64,000 nucleotides of DNA from Nostoc sp. TCL240-02 (GCF_013343235.1 NZ_CP040094.1:3782501-3846500), one strand, 5' to 3'; shown: positions 47,128-56,311, counted from the stretch's first letter. Translations and numbers: made by a program. Notes: a model not told the origin generated them from the sequence alone.

Positions 47128-48837
47128 ATGGACATCAATACCCAACGGATAAAAACTGATGTACTTGTCATTGGTGGCGGTACAGCCGGGACAATGGCAG
47201 GTATCAAAGCCAAACAAGCAAATCCTGATGCAGAGGTGCTGATCTTAGAAAAGGCTAACATCCGACGGAGTGGTGCGATCGCAATGGGTATGGATGGGGT
47301 AAACACCGCAGTCATTCCTGGACATTCTACCCCAGAACAATACGTGCGCGAAATCACCTTAGCTAACGACGGTATTCTCAACCAAAAAGCCGTATATCAA
47401 ACAGGCAAATTAGGTTATGAAGTCATTCAAGAATTAGAAAGTTGGGGTGTGAAATTTCAAAAAGATGTCCAAGGTAACTATGATTTAAAACAAGTGCATC
47501 GCGTCGGTAAATATGTCTTACCCATGCCAGAAGGTAAAGACTTAAAAACCATTCTCACCCGCCAAGTCAAACGCCACAAAGTCAAAGTGACAAATCGTGT
47601 CATGGCAACAAGAGTGTTAGTTAAAGAAGGTCATGCTATTGGTGCAGTAGGATTTGATGTCAGAAACGGCGATTATATTGTCATTCAAGCCAAAGCAGTG
47701 ATCTTGTGTACAGGTGCTTGCGGCAGATTAGGATTACCTGCTTCTGGCTATCTCTACGGCACTTACGAAAATCCTACCAATGCCGGAGATGGCTATTCAA
47801 TGGCTTATCATGCAGGTGCAGAACTTAGTAATATTGAATGCTTTCAAGTTAATCCTTTAATCAAAGATTACAACGGCCCCGCCTGTGCTTATGTAGCCGG
47901 GCCTTTTGGCGCGCATACAGCCAACGCCGAAGGAAATCGCTTCATTAGTTGCGACTATTGGAGTGGTCAAATGATGTTGGAAATCTGGAAAGAATTAAAC
48001 TCTGGTAAGGGGCCAGTCCAACTAAAAATGACCCACCTTGATGAAGATACCATTGCTGAAATTGAATCAATACTTTGGGCAAATGAACGACCGAGTAGAG
48101 AACGCTTTCATCAAGGCAGAAATGAAGATTACCGCACTCACGGCGTAGAGATGCACATTTCGGAAATCGGCTTATGTAGTGGTCATAGTGCCTCTGGCGT
48201 GTGGGTGAATGAAAACGCTCAAACAACCGTCCCTGGTTTATATACAGCAGGAGACATGGCCAGCGTTCCCCATAATTACATGATTGGCGCATTTGTTTTC
48301 GGTCGCATAGCTGGAACTCATGCCATTGAATATATTCAAGATTTAGATTTTATTGAACCGGATGTAGATTTTTTAGAAGCTGAAAAAGCCAGAATTTATG
48401 CACCTTTAACTCGTCCAAATGGTGTACCTCACACCCAGGTAGAATATAAATTAAGACGCTTAGTTAATGATTATCTACAACCGCCAAAATCAGGTAATAA
48501 AATCGAGATTGGTTTAAAACATTTTGTGCAATATCAAGAAACATTAGATTTAATGGGCGCTCGTGACCCTCATGAATTGATGCGTAGTCTAGAAGTTCAT
48601 TTTATTCGGGACTGTGCAGAAATGGCAGCTAGAGCATCATTATATCGTCAAGAGACTCGTTGGGGTCTTTATCATTACCGCTTAGATTATCCCAAAAAGA
48701 ATGATGATGAATGGTTTTGCCATGTCAATTTAAAGAAAGATGAATTAGGGCAAATGATATTGTTTAAACGTCCTGTAGATCCTTACATTGTGGAAGTAGA
48801 TACAGTCAAAGAATCGTATAGTGTTGCAGCTAAGTAA
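47128..48837 (+). CDS. AprA-like FAD-dependent oxidoreductase (fumarate reductase/SdhA fold)
   Basis: The 569-residue flavoprotein begins with an FAD Rossmann motif (VLVIGGGTAGTMAGIKA, residues 12-28) and has LYTAGDMASVPHNYMIGAFV as second FAD contact, with the C-terminal helical domain characteristic of the SdhA/FrdA/AprA superfamily. The stretch RQETRWGLYHYRLDYPKKND with DDEWFCHVNLKK parallels the C-terminus of adenylylsulfate reductase alpha subunits. It is shorter than AprA. A two-cluster ferredoxin of the AprB type is encoded 2.4 kb downstream. The reaction is not known; a two-electron redox step on a small organic or sulfur compound, with electrons passed to the ferredoxin, is inferred. 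Confidence 0.82.
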   Translation: MDINTQRIKTDVLVIGGGTAGTMAGIKAKQANPDAEVLILEKANIRRSGAIAMGMDGVNTAVIPGHSTPEQYVREITLANDGILNQKAVYQTGKLGYEVIQELESWGVKFQKDVQGNYDLKQVHRVGKYVLPMPEGKDLKTILTRQVKRHKVKVTNRVMATRVLVKEGHAIGAVGFDVRNGDYIVIQAKAVILCTGACGRLGLPASGYLYGTYENPTNAGDGYSMAYHAGAELSNIECFQVNPLIKDYNGPACAYVAGPFGAHTANAEGNRFISCDYWSGQMMLEIWKELNSGKGPVQLKMTHLDEDTIAEIESILWANERPSRERFHQGRNEDYRTHGVEMHISEIGLCSGHSASGVWVNENAQTTVPGLYTAGDMASVPHNYMIGAFVFGRIAGTHAIEYIQDLDFIEPDVDFLEAEKARIYAPLTRPNGVPHTQVEYKLRRLVNDYLQPPKSGNKIEIGLKHFVQYQETLDLMGARDPHELMRSLEVHFIRDCAEMAARASLYRQETRWGLYHYRLDYPKKNDDEWFCHVNLKKDELGQMILFKRPVDPYIVEVDTVKESYSVAAK

Positions 48838-49070
48838 GAGAATATTTTCAAATTTTTAGGCAAAATCAAGAGTGTATTGTCGCGTAGCGCAACGCACAAT
48901 CAGCAATTCAATGACTTTTATAAAATGCTTGAACTAATTAACCAAACTTGTGATTTATATTCAGAATTTATTGGCATGGCCGCGGGATATCAGAAATTAT
49001 TTCCCTTAATAATAGTAAATCAGCTCTTAAATTTGCGGGATTTTTTAGATTAAATAGTTAGCTACCTACG

Positions 49071-49706
49071 ATGTCATATCCATACAATATAGAACTGCCA
49101 ACACTCGTAATTCGCTCTCATGAGCAAGCCGAGCATCTTGGTTTCCCCATGATGCCGCAAGGTCGTCCCATCGGAAAATCTGCACCTACAACGACAATTA
49201 CGCCAGCCGATGGTGCGCTACTTCGCGCTCTTGTTGCTGGCTATCCCGCAGGAAGAATATGCGAGATTGGTACTGGTGCAGGTGTCAGTACGGCTTGGCT
49301 CATCAGTGGTATGTTGCCGAATAGCTCTCTTTTATCCTGCGAAATAAATCCAGAACTAGCTAGTGCTGCTATATCTTTTTTCAAAGAATTTCAGTTTGTT
49401 GAGATTCGAGCAGGAGATTGGTCGCAAGTACTGAGTGCAGAAGCACCGTTCGATCTGCTTTTTTTCGATGTAAATGCTAGAGAAGTGCTGATAGATGCCG
49501 ATAATTGGCCACAGGTAGCATCTCTGGTTCGTATTGGAGGCAAAATCATTATGGATGACCTTACTCCAGTAGAACTTTGGCCGCCAGAGTGGAAAGATAA
49601 TATAGATTACAAACGAGAGTTTTGCCTCTGTAATCCTCAAATTGCTGGTGTCGAGGTCAGAACAACAAAGAATACTGTGTCTTTAATTTGTACCAGAATA
49701 TACTAA
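49071..49706 (+). CDS. O-methyltransferase-like class I SAM methyltransferase
   Basis: The 211-residue protein has SAM motif I ICEIGTGAGVSTAWLISGM (residues about 63-81), LLSCEINPELASAA as motif post-I, and LFFDVNAREVLIDA/KIIMDDLTP as later motifs. This is the pattern of Methyltransf_24/COMT-like enzymes that methylate small molecules. It sits between the flavoprotein and ferredoxin genes, 233 bp after the former. The acceptor is unknown. No membrane segment. Confidence 0.85.
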   Translation: MSYPYNIELPTLVIRSHEQAEHLGFPMMPQGRPIGKSAPTTTITPADGALLRALVAGYPAGRICEIGTGAGVSTAWLISGMLPNSSLLSCEINPELASAAISFFKEFQFVEIRAGDWSQVLSAEAPFDLLFFDVNAREVLIDADNWPQVASLVRIGGKIIMDDLTPVELWPPEWKDNIDYKREFCLCNPQIAGVEVRTTKNTVSLICTRIY

Positions 49707-49816
49707 ATTCTAACAATACTCATTTAGTGCGTAGGCGTAGCCCGTCGTAGACATCGCCTGCTTACAACGACTTGAAATAATCCCCAACTACCGTAAATAT
49801 TAGTTTATAAAAAAAA

Positions 49817-50599
49817 ATGTCTATTTATAATTCAATTGGTCAACAATATTCTAAAACTCGCGTTCCTGATATCCGTATTGTCAATAAATTAATTGATTTA
49901 CTCAATTTACCCAAAGGTAGCATTATGGCTGATATTGGCGCTGGTACTGGTGGTTACAGTTTAGCACTAGCTAATAAAGGATTTCTTGTTAATGCTGTTG
50001 AACCTTCTGTAGTTATGCAAAAACAAGCGGTAGACCATATGCAAATTAAGTGGTTTACTGGCTATGCAGAAAACTTACCTCTACCAGATCAGTCTGTTGA
50101 TGGCGTTATAAGTATTCTGGCAATTCATCACTTTTCTCATCTCGAAAAAGCTTTTCAGGAAATGCACAGAATAATTAAGAATGGGGCAATAGTTTTGCTA
50201 ACTTTTGATATTAGATTAGCTCAGAAGATATGGCTTTATGACTATTTTCCATTTTTGTGGGAAGATGCGTTACGATTTTTACCACTTAACGAACAGATTA
50301 ATTTAATTCAGAGTAATACTAAAAGGCGTGTTGAAGCCATACCCCTTTTATTACCATACGATTTATCTGATTTATTCGCAGCAGCAGGCTGGAGACGACC
50401 AGAGTTATATCTTCAACCAGAAGTACGTGCAGGTATATCGTCTTTTGCTTTAGCTAATCAAAATTTAATTGAGCAAGGAGTAAAGTTACTTGCAGCAGAT
50501 TTAAGTAGTGGAGAATGGAGCAAAAAATATGATGATATTCACAATTTGACAGAGATTGATATAGGCTATCGTTTTATCCGTGCAACCCTGGATAACTAA
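49817..50599 (+). CDS. Class I SAM-dependent methyltransferase
   Basis: The 260-residue protein has MADIGAGTGGYSLALANKG (motif I, about 38-56), the acidic post-I NAVEPS, and GYAENLPLPDQSVDGVISIL, typical of Methyltransf_11 (UbiE/COQ5-like). The region downstream is helical with no further known domain. It is 110 bp after the previous methyltransferase, separated by a dispersed repeat (GTAGGCGTAGCCCGTCG near 49733), and 24 bp before the acetyltransferase gene, with which it probably forms an operon. Substrate unknown. Confidence 0.88.
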   Translation: MSIYNSIGQQYSKTRVPDIRIVNKLIDLLNLPKGSIMADIGAGTGGYSLALANKGFLVNAVEPSVVMQKQAVDHMQIKWFTGYAENLPLPDQSVDGVISILAIHHFSHLEKAFQEMHRIIKNGAIVLLTFDIRLAQKIWLYDYFPFLWEDALRFLPLNEQINLIQSNTKRRVEAIPLLLPYDLSDLFAAAGWRRPELYLQPEVRAGISSFALANQNLIEQGVKLLAADLSSGEWSKKYDDIHNLTEIDIGYRFIRATLDN

Positions 50600-50623
50600 A
50601 TAATTGTAATTTAAAATTAAATT

Positions 50624-51085
50624 ATGACAAACAAAGTTAGTGTAGGTGAGAAAATTAAAATTAGACAAGTTGAGATTAAAGATGTAGAGAGAATTGCTAG
50701 TCTTTGCGAACAACTTGAATATTCTGTAACAAATCAACAAATAGAGCTGCGCCTTACTAAAATTAAAAATAACGATACTCATATTGTATATGTTGCCACT
50801 TTAGAAGATGAATATGTAATTGGTTGGGCGCACGCTCATATTTGTAACTCTATAGTTATTTCAACTCCAGCGATTATTTTGGGATTAGTTGTAGATGAAG
50901 ATTATCGTCATAGTGGAATTGGAAGTTTTTTGATGCAGCAAATTGAACAGTGGGCTTCTCTGGCTGGATGTGATAGTGTTCTGTTACGTTCTAATATTAA
51001 ACGCCAAGAAGCTCACTTATTTTATGAGAAAATTGGTTATACCAATATCAAGCAATCATTAACTTTTCATAAAAAATTGCTTTAG
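50624..51085 (+). CDS. GNAT-family N-acetyltransferase
   Basis: The 153-residue protein is one GNAT domain: IRQVEIKDVERIASLCEQL at the N-terminus, motif A LGLVVDEDYRHSGIGSFLM with the acetyl-CoA-binding R-x-x-G-I-G, and motif B LLRSNIKRQEAHLFYEKIGY. It transfers acetyl from acetyl-CoA to an amine; the target is not predictable. It starts 24 bp after the methyltransferase gene on the same strand. Confidence 0.9.
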   Translation: MTNKVSVGEKIKIRQVEIKDVERIASLCEQLEYSVTNQQIELRLTKIKNNDTHIVYVATLEDEYVIGWAHAHICNSIVISTPAIILGLVVDEDYRHSGIGSFLMQQIEQWASLAGCDSVLLRSNIKRQEAHLFYEKIGYTNIKQSLTFHKKLL

Positions 51086-51273
51086 TGACAAATATACAGT
51101 TAATTAATACATTTACCACTCACCGTATGCTTGCTGATCGTCTACGATTTAAACATTTGAATGAACTACATCGTATATATCTAAACAATCTACAATCGTG
51201 AGATAATTCATGCAAGATTACCCCATTTATTTTACCTTTTAGCAGCTTCAGTACAAAATCATGGAGTTATTTT

Positions 51274-51501
51274 ATGGCTTTAATTAATCAAAGAATAGAT
51301 GTTCCTGTCATCGTTGATGAATCAAAATGTTTAGAAAAATGCACAGCCTGTATTGAGGTTTGTCCCTTGGATGTGTTGGCAAAAAATCCAGAAACAGGCA
51401 AAGCCTACATGAAATATGATGAGTGTTGGTTTTGTCTACCTTGTGAAAAAGAATGTCCAACCAATGCAATTACAGTACAAATTCCCTTTTTGCTACGTTA
51501 A
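51274..51501 (+). CDS. Two-cluster [4Fe-4S] ferredoxin, AprB-like
   Basis: The 75-residue protein holds two cysteine sets: Cys19, 23, 26 and 30 (CLEKCTACIEVCP) and Cys51, 54, 57 and 61 (CWFCLPCEKECP). The first set has three rather than two residues between its first cysteines, as in insert-bearing AprB-type sites, and YDECWFCLPCEKECP parallels AprB's second site. The protein is shorter than AprB, lacking the C-terminal tail that wraps AprA. GGAG lies seven bases before the ATG. It is 19 bp from the HEAT-repeat gene, implying co-transcription, and is the likely electron partner of the AprA-like flavoprotein. Confidence 0.9.
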   Translation: MALINQRIDVPVIVDESKCLEKCTACIEVCPLDVLAKNPETGKAYMKYDECWFCLPCEKECPTNAITVQIPFLLR

Positions 51502-51520
51502 TTATCTGTGGTAAAAATTA

Positions 51521-52477
51521 ATGAATGATGACCTCAAATATTGGCTAGAAATGCTGCGATCGCCTGATATAAATGCTCGTATAGTAGCTGTAAAAACCTT
51601 GCAGCATTTAGGCGATGAAGAAACAATAGATGCTTTATTCATCGCTTTGAAAGATGAACATATTACTGTTCAAAAAATAGCGATATCTGCCCTTTGGGAA
51701 ATTGCTAATCCTGTAGCAATACCTGCTTTAATTGAATGTCTTAGTTCATCGGATACAGATATTCGCACTGAAGCGGCATCAGCATTAAGTGAGTTAATAA
51801 CACAAGATGAATTGTTACTTTTACTAGATAAACTTCAAAGTAATGATGTAAATCTCCAATTAAATATTTTAGTGCTTTTGCGGAAGATACATGATATTCA
51901 ATGTTTACCCTACGTTTTGCCATTTCTAGAATCAAAAAATACTGAGTTAAGAGAAACAGCTGTTAGTACACTACGATACATCAATCAACTAGAAAAATGT
52001 CCCCAAGCTTTAAATCTAATTTTTGATAGAGAAGCAAGTGTACGTCGTGCTGCTGCTTTAACTTTAGAACATTTACAAGATGCAGAAGTGATTACAATAC
52101 TTTGTCAAGCACTCACAAATGATAATGACTGGCAAGTTCGTCGGAATGCAGCTAAATCTCTGGCTATTCATGAAAATCATCAAGCAATTTCAGCATTAGA
52201 AATAGCTTTAAATGATGAACATTGGCAAGTGCGGAAATCAGCAGCACAAGCTTTGCAAAAAATCCCACATATTCAAGTTATGCCGAGATTAATTCAAGCA
52301 TTAACAGATGAATATGCAGATGTTCGCAAAGAAGCAGTAATTGCACTTGGTAATTTAGCTCATCCTGATGCTATTAATCCCTTACAACAAGCGTTGGATG
52401 ATCCCGATAGAGAAGTTTCCATCCAAGCACGACGCGCAATTCAAAAGGTTCAAGTAGATAAAAACTCTCTTCCATAG
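51521..52477 (+). CDS. HEAT-repeat protein
   Basis: The 318-residue protein is almost wholly built of HEAT/PBS-lyase-type helical repeats of about 31 residues. Typical units are VRRAAALTLEHLQDAEVI, VRRNAAKSLAIHENHQAI, VRKSAAQALQKIPHIQVM and VRKEAVIALGNLAHPDAI. About nine or ten repeats are visible. Relatives include CpcE/F-type bilin lyases and NblB, but no lyase-specific feature is seen. It starts 19 bp after the ferredoxin gene, so it probably acts as scaffold or chaperone for that redox system. Soluble, no signal. Confidence 0.92.
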   Translation: MNDDLKYWLEMLRSPDINARIVAVKTLQHLGDEETIDALFIALKDEHITVQKIAISALWEIANPVAIPALIECLSSSDTDIRTEAASALSELITQDELLLLLDKLQSNDVNLQLNILVLLRKIHDIQCLPYVLPFLESKNTELRETAVSTLRYINQLEKCPQALNLIFDREASVRRAAALTLEHLQDAEVITILCQALTNDNDWQVRRNAAKSLAIHENHQAISALEIALNDEHWQVRKSAAQALQKIPHIQVMPRLIQALTDEYADVRKEAVIALGNLAHPDAINPLQQALDDPDREVSIQARRAIQKVQVDKNSLP

Positions 52478-52525
52478 TACCATTTTTTGTGAAGCTGCAA
52501 TAGATGAATGGTTTAAGGTTAGATA

Positions 52526-52570
52526 TAAAAAATATTCCAGCAGAGGGCAGCCTTTGGCTTTATCTGCTGG
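52526..52570 (-). terminator. Intrinsic terminator of the RRM protein gene
   Basis: On the minus strand CCAGCAGA and TCTGCTGG pair around an 18-base loop, followed by AATATTTTTTA. It lies shortly after the stop of the RNA-binding protein gene. Confidence 0.7.
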
Positions 52571-52603
52571 AGACTCTAAATGTAAAACTTTTAGGAATCG
52601 ACT

Positions 52604-52918
52604 TTAGTAACGATTGTTATTGTTGCGGCGGGCATTACCACCACCCCAGCTACCACGAGGAGAACTGCTTCTATCCTCACGAGGTTTAGCTTTGTTCACT
52701 TTCAAGTCACGTCCCATCCATTCAGCACCATCAAGTGCATCAATGGCAGCTTGTTCTTGTGTGTCTGATTCCATTTCCACAAAAGCGAACCCACGAGGCC
52801 GGCCTGTTTCCCGATCTGTGGGTAGTTGAACACGACTTACTGTTCCGTATTCTGCAAAAGCCTGCTTTAAGTCCTCTTCTGTAACCTGATATGACAGGTT
52901 CCCGACGTAAATTGACAT
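52604..52918 (-). CDS. RRM-type RNA-binding protein (cyanobacterial Rbp)
   Basis: From the ATG at 52918 (GGAG six bases upstream) the protein has 104 residues; a further ATG at 52981 adds 21 residues that do not look like family sequence. It has one RRM: RNP2 IYVGNLSY (3-10) and RNP1 RGFAFVEM (about 42-49), then a short basic, Gly/Arg/Asn-rich tail (SSSPRGSWGGGNARRNNNN). These Rbp proteins are cyanobacterial, often cold-induced, and bind single-stranded RNA; some help localise mRNAs. The 5' leader (to 53000) might carry cold regulation, which sequence alone does not prove. Single gene. Confidence 0.94.
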   Translation of the reverse strand: MSIYVGNLSYQVTEEDLKQAFAEYGTVSRVQLPTDRETGRPRGFAFVEMESDTQEQAAIDALDGAEWMGRDLKVNKAKPREDRSSSPRGSWGGGNARRNNNNRY

Positions 52919-53296
52919 AGAAGTCTCCGAATTCAGGGAGTGTAGAGAGTTAAATTCGGAGAGACGGTTTTTAGAAATCAAAACTAGTTACTCAACCGAA
53001 AATAATCTTTATGTCCATGAGTTTAGCACAGCCTTCAGCCTTTGAATATCGTCTAATAGTGAATTTTATTCACAAATCAAACCCTTAAAGCAGGTTTGCA
53101 GACTTCTCCATTGGCTGGCTTTTGTTACTTGTACTATAGAAGTTACACTTTTAATCTGCGATCGCGCAGGTATTTAGTGTTTTGAAAATTAAGCTGTGGA
53201 CTTAGAGGTAAAGATTATTATCGGTGGTGGGTGCAATCATAACATGACTAGCTGTTTTAAAAGCAAATTAAAAAATATTCATCCTCAAATGTCCCA
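52919..53296. other. Upstream region of the rbp gene
   Basis: Upstream of the rbp start and downstream of the CysQ-like gene. It contains one GCGATCGC site near 53158 and otherwise AT-rich sequence. I see no gene, repeat or clear terminator. It is a likely long 5' leader for the RNA-binding protein. Confidence 0.4.
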
Positions 53297-54157
53297 TTAG
53301 CTATGGTCGAACTGCGCTAGAATCTTTTCTGCTTGCTGGCACAGTGCTTCGTGATATTCACCATTACTCGCCAGCAAACCTCCCCATTGATTGATATCAC
53401 CAGTGTTATACTGCAACGGAGCGCCGTTAAAGTGGGTAAACTTACCACCTGCTTCTGTTAAAATCAATTCTGGTGCTGCCATATCCCAATCTTTGGGCGC
53501 AGACTTACCAGAAAGGGAAATGTAGATATCTGCTTGTTGCTCGACAATAGTGGCGATTTTGCAGCCGACACTACCTACAGATTTCTGATTTTGACAGGGT
53601 AAATTTTTTAGCAAGTAATCTAAGCGCTGGTTGCGGTGAGAACGACTAACCACTAAGGTTAAATCCTCAATTGGTTTACCTGACAACACTTGTAAAGGAA
53701 CAGAGCCATCACTGGTTTCTACAAATGTCCCCCCACCTTTGGTAGCATAATATAATTTTTCTGCCTCTGGTACTGCCACTACTGCTAAAACCGGGCGTGT
53801 TTCCTTGACTAAAGCAATGTGAACTGCATAGTCCCCAGTTTTTTCAATAAAGTCTCGTGTGCCATCCAAAGGATCAATTATCCATACCCAAGGGACAAAA
53901 GGGTGTGCGCCTGTAGTTGGCGATTGATAAGTTTCTTCGCTGACGTAAGCAAAATCTTCATTACCCAAAGCTGTTTGTAGCTTCTGCAAGATATATTGAC
54001 TCACAGCTACATCGGCAACGGTAACAGGCTCATTTTGTTTGTATTGCACATCTAAGTTAGGGTCTTTTGCGGTACTGTGGTAATATGATCGCAGTATATC
54101 TGCTGCACCCCAACCTATCTCACGAGCGATCGCTAATATTTCTTGTAAGTCTTTCAT
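53297..54157 (-). CDS. CysQ-like 3'(2'),5'-bisphosphate nucleotidase / inositol-phosphatase family
   Basis: The 286-residue protein belongs to the lithium-sensitive phosphatase superfamily. It shows NEPVTVADVAVSQYI, the metal motif VWIIDPLDGTRDFIEKTGDY (DPLDGT) and KDWDMAAPELILTEAGG. The DGTRDFI form is closest to CysQ/SAL1-type enzymes, which dephosphorylate 3'-phosphoadenosine 5'-phosphate. Inositol monophosphatase activity remains possible. It starts 27 bp after a PfkB-type kinase on the same strand, so both are likely one transcript. Confidence 0.85.
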   Translation of the reverse strand: MKDLQEILAIAREIGWGAADILRSYYHSTAKDPNLDVQYKQNEPVTVADVAVSQYILQKLQTALGNEDFAYVSEETYQSPTTGAHPFVPWVWIIDPLDGTRDFIEKTGDYAVHIALVKETRPVLAVVAVPEAEKLYYATKGGGTFVETSDGSVPLQVLSGKPIEDLTLVVSRSHRNQRLDYLLKNLPCQNQKSVGSVGCKIATIVEQQADIYISLSGKSAPKDWDMAAPELILTEAGGKFTHFNGAPLQYNTGDINQWGGLLASNGEYHEALCQQAEKILAQFDHS

Positions 54158-54184
54158 TAAATTAGCCTTGATTAAACTGATTAC

Positions 54185-55081
54185 TCAGCACTTTAAATCT
54201 ATCCAGCGCCGAGTGCCAAAAAATTTACAAGAATCAGCAGCAATATTAGCTGCCAGCGCCAGCGCATCAGTAAAACTTTCCCTTAAAATGTAATCACAAA
54301 AAGCACCGTGGAAAATATCTCCAGCCCCTAATGTATCAACCGCGTGTATTTGCGGCACATCTACGATACCAGATGCAGTGCAACTCAAGTATTCAATTGG
54401 TTTTTGTCCGTGGGTAATGGCAATGTAAGGAATGTCAAAGCCGGCCAGATAGGCAAAAACGTCTTCTTCAGTCTGACAGTTGGGGGGATAAAAATTAGCT
54501 GAACAGATGGCATAATCTACAAACGGCAAAATTTGCTCAAATCCAGGCTTCCAACTGCCACCATCGATTACTACTGGAATATTTTTGGCTTTAGCTGCTT
54601 GGGCTATGAAATAACTTACAGCCATCTGATGCCCATCAATCAGTACTATGTTGACATTTTGCAAAATATCTGAAGGGATAGATGCGCTACTGGCTTGAGT
54701 TTTGACAGCATTGATGGAAACCACGGCTCTTTCACCTGTGGCTTGGGTGACAATGATTGAGGAGACAGGCGGTGCTAAATCAGTGGTAGGCTCAAGGTCT
54801 GCGATCGCAACTTTGTAATTTGCCAAATCGCCTCGAATTAGCTGTGTCATTGGGTGAGAACCCACTACACCTAAGACTGTAGCTTGATTACCTAAATGCC
54901 TAAAAGTTACAGCTGCGTTTGTTGCTGGGCCACCTGCCGCTACAGTATAGTCAGTAGCGACAATCTTCTGGTTATTTTTGGGGGCAGATTCAGCAAGGTA
55001 AATCAAATCTAAAGTTACTAAACCGACAAATAAACCACGATCCGATTTTGGATTTTGAATTTTGGACGATCCATTTGTCAT
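54185..55081 (-). CDS. PfkB-family carbohydrate kinase
   Basis: The 298-residue protein has the ribokinase fold: GLVTLDLIYLAESAP, the sugar-contact segment TVAAGGPATNAAVTFRHLG and the catalytic, anion-hole motif DTLGAGDIFHGAFCDYIL with Asp of GAGD. A further landmark is CSANFYPPN. The substrate may be a sugar or nucleoside; nothing visible decides it. It is 27 bp upstream of the CysQ-like phosphatase gene and divergent from rsmI. The N-terminal KIQNPKSD text before GLFVG is repeat-like, so the true start may be slightly downstream. Confidence 0.88.
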   Translation of the reverse strand: MTNGSSKIQNPKSDRGLFVGLVTLDLIYLAESAPKNNQKIVATDYTVAAGGPATNAAVTFRHLGNQATVLGVVGSHPMTQLIRGDLANYKVAIADLEPTTDLAPPVSSIIVTQATGERAVVSINAVKTQASSASIPSDILQNVNIVLIDGHQMAVSYFIAQAAKAKNIPVVIDGGSWKPGFEQILPFVDYAICSANFYPPNCQTEEDVFAYLAGFDIPYIAITHGQKPIEYLSCTASGIVDVPQIHAVDTLGAGDIFHGAFCDYILRESFTDALALAANIAADSCKFFGTRRWIDLKC

Positions 55082-55124
55082 ATATGTTTGTATAGCTGCA
55101 TAAATTATTATTTTTAACTCTTGT

Positions 55125-55188
55125 ACAGACGCGATTCATCAAGTCTCTCTTGTCTCTCCTGCACAGACGCGATTCATCGCGTCTCTAC
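55125..55188. repeat. Dispersed GACGCGATTCATCGCGTC-type repeat
   Basis: Two direct copies of ACAGACGCGATTCATC (55125 and 55163) occur between divergent genes, the second forming the hairpin GACGCGATTCATCGCGTC. The same motif family lies inside the element at 12742-12941. Confidence 0.7.
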
Positions 55189-55209
55189 AAAAACTCCTAA
55201 CTCTCTCTC

Positions 55210-56070
55210 ATGCAAACCGATCCAAAACCAAGAACACTTTACGTTGTCGGTACACCCATTGGCAACCTGGAAGATATAACCTTTCGGGCGGTGCGAATTT
55301 TGCAGACTGTGGATATCATTGCTGCCGAAGACACCCGTCACACAGGGAAATTATTACAGCATTTTCAAGTTAAAACTCCCCAGGTGAGTTACCACGAACA
55401 CAATCGTACCAGTCGCATCCCGGAATTATTAGAGCATTTAGTTAACAATAAAGCGATCGCACTTGTGAGTGATGCTGGAATGCCAGGAATTTCCGATCCT
55501 GGATATGAACTGGTGAAAGCCTGCATTGAAGCGGGGATTTCAGTAGTTCCCATTCCTGGCGCTAGTGCAGCAATTACCGCTTTGAGTGCATCTGGATTAC
55601 CAACGGATCGGTTTGTCTTTGAAGGCTTTCTCCCGGCGAAAACTCAACAGAGACAAGAATATTTAGAATCTCTGCAAACAGAATCTCGTACATTGATTTT
55701 CTACGAATCGCCTCACCGCTTGCGAGATACTTTACAAGACTTAGCAAAAGTTTGGGGAAGCGATCGCCAAATTGTACTAGGGCGGGAGTTAACAAAATTG
55801 TATGAGGAATTTTGGCGGGGGACAATTGCCGAAGCGATCGCTCACTATAGCCAACGAGAACCCCAGGGTGAATATACATTAGTAGTGGCAGGAATTCCAG
55901 CCAGTCAGCCCCAACTGACAGAAGAGGAATTGAAAGCCGAATTGAAAATGTTAATTAGTCAGGGAATATCGCGATCGCAAGCTAGCCGTCAGTTAGCAAA
56001 ATTTACCTCCCTTCCCCGTCGCCAACTTTATCAACTAGCTCTTTCTTTGGTTGTTACTCCTGAGTCTTGA
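55210..56070 (+). CDS. rsmI: 16S rRNA (cytidine-1402-2'-O)-methyltransferase RsmI
   Basis: RsmI uses SAM to 2'-O-methylate C1402 in the 16S rRNA decoding centre. The 286-residue protein has the SPOUT-unrelated tetrapyrrole-methylase fold with all expected segments: LYVVGTPIGNLEDITFRAV at the N-terminus, AEDTRHTGKLL, SDAGMPGISDPGYELV, IPGASAAITALSASGLPTD, FVFEGFLPAK and FYESPHRL. The C-terminal helix-turn domain (ISRSQASRQLAKFTSLPRRQ) is complete. It is divergent from the PfkB gene with a dispersed repeat in the promoter gap. No unusual feature. Confidence 0.97.
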   Translation: MQTDPKPRTLYVVGTPIGNLEDITFRAVRILQTVDIIAAEDTRHTGKLLQHFQVKTPQVSYHEHNRTSRIPELLEHLVNNKAIALVSDAGMPGISDPGYELVKACIEAGISVVPIPGASAAITALSASGLPTDRFVFEGFLPAKTQQRQEYLESLQTESRTLIFYESPHRLRDTLQDLAKVWGSDRQIVLGRELTKLYEEFWRGTIAEAIAHYSQREPQGEYTLVVAGIPASQPQLTEEELKAELKMLISQGISRSQASRQLAKFTSLPRRQLYQLALSLVVTPES

Positions 56071-56311
56071 ACCACTAATAAAAATACTACTAGAGCTTAC
56101 GCAAAACTATACCCTGTAGTAGCAATTTATCTAGATACAGAAAGGCTTTCCGTAGGGTATTTCCCCTACCGGAGAATCAGTGAATATTCAAATGATATCT
56201 AAAGATTTTTGATTTTAGTTCTCTAGATAGATCGGTAATTTTAGAGGCAAACTTTAATATGAAATAGTCGAAAGGAAATGACAAAGCACATTCTCACAAA
56301 GGAAAGATTCA

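Noticed and set aside
47118..47381. Minus-strand frames overlapping the flavoprotein start
   Set aside because: They are antisense shadows of a strong coding frame with clear FAD motifs.
48925..49053. 42-codon plus-strand frame between flavoprotein and methyltransferase genes
   Set aside because: No ribosome-binding site and no recognisable pattern; it could be chance in AT-rich DNA.
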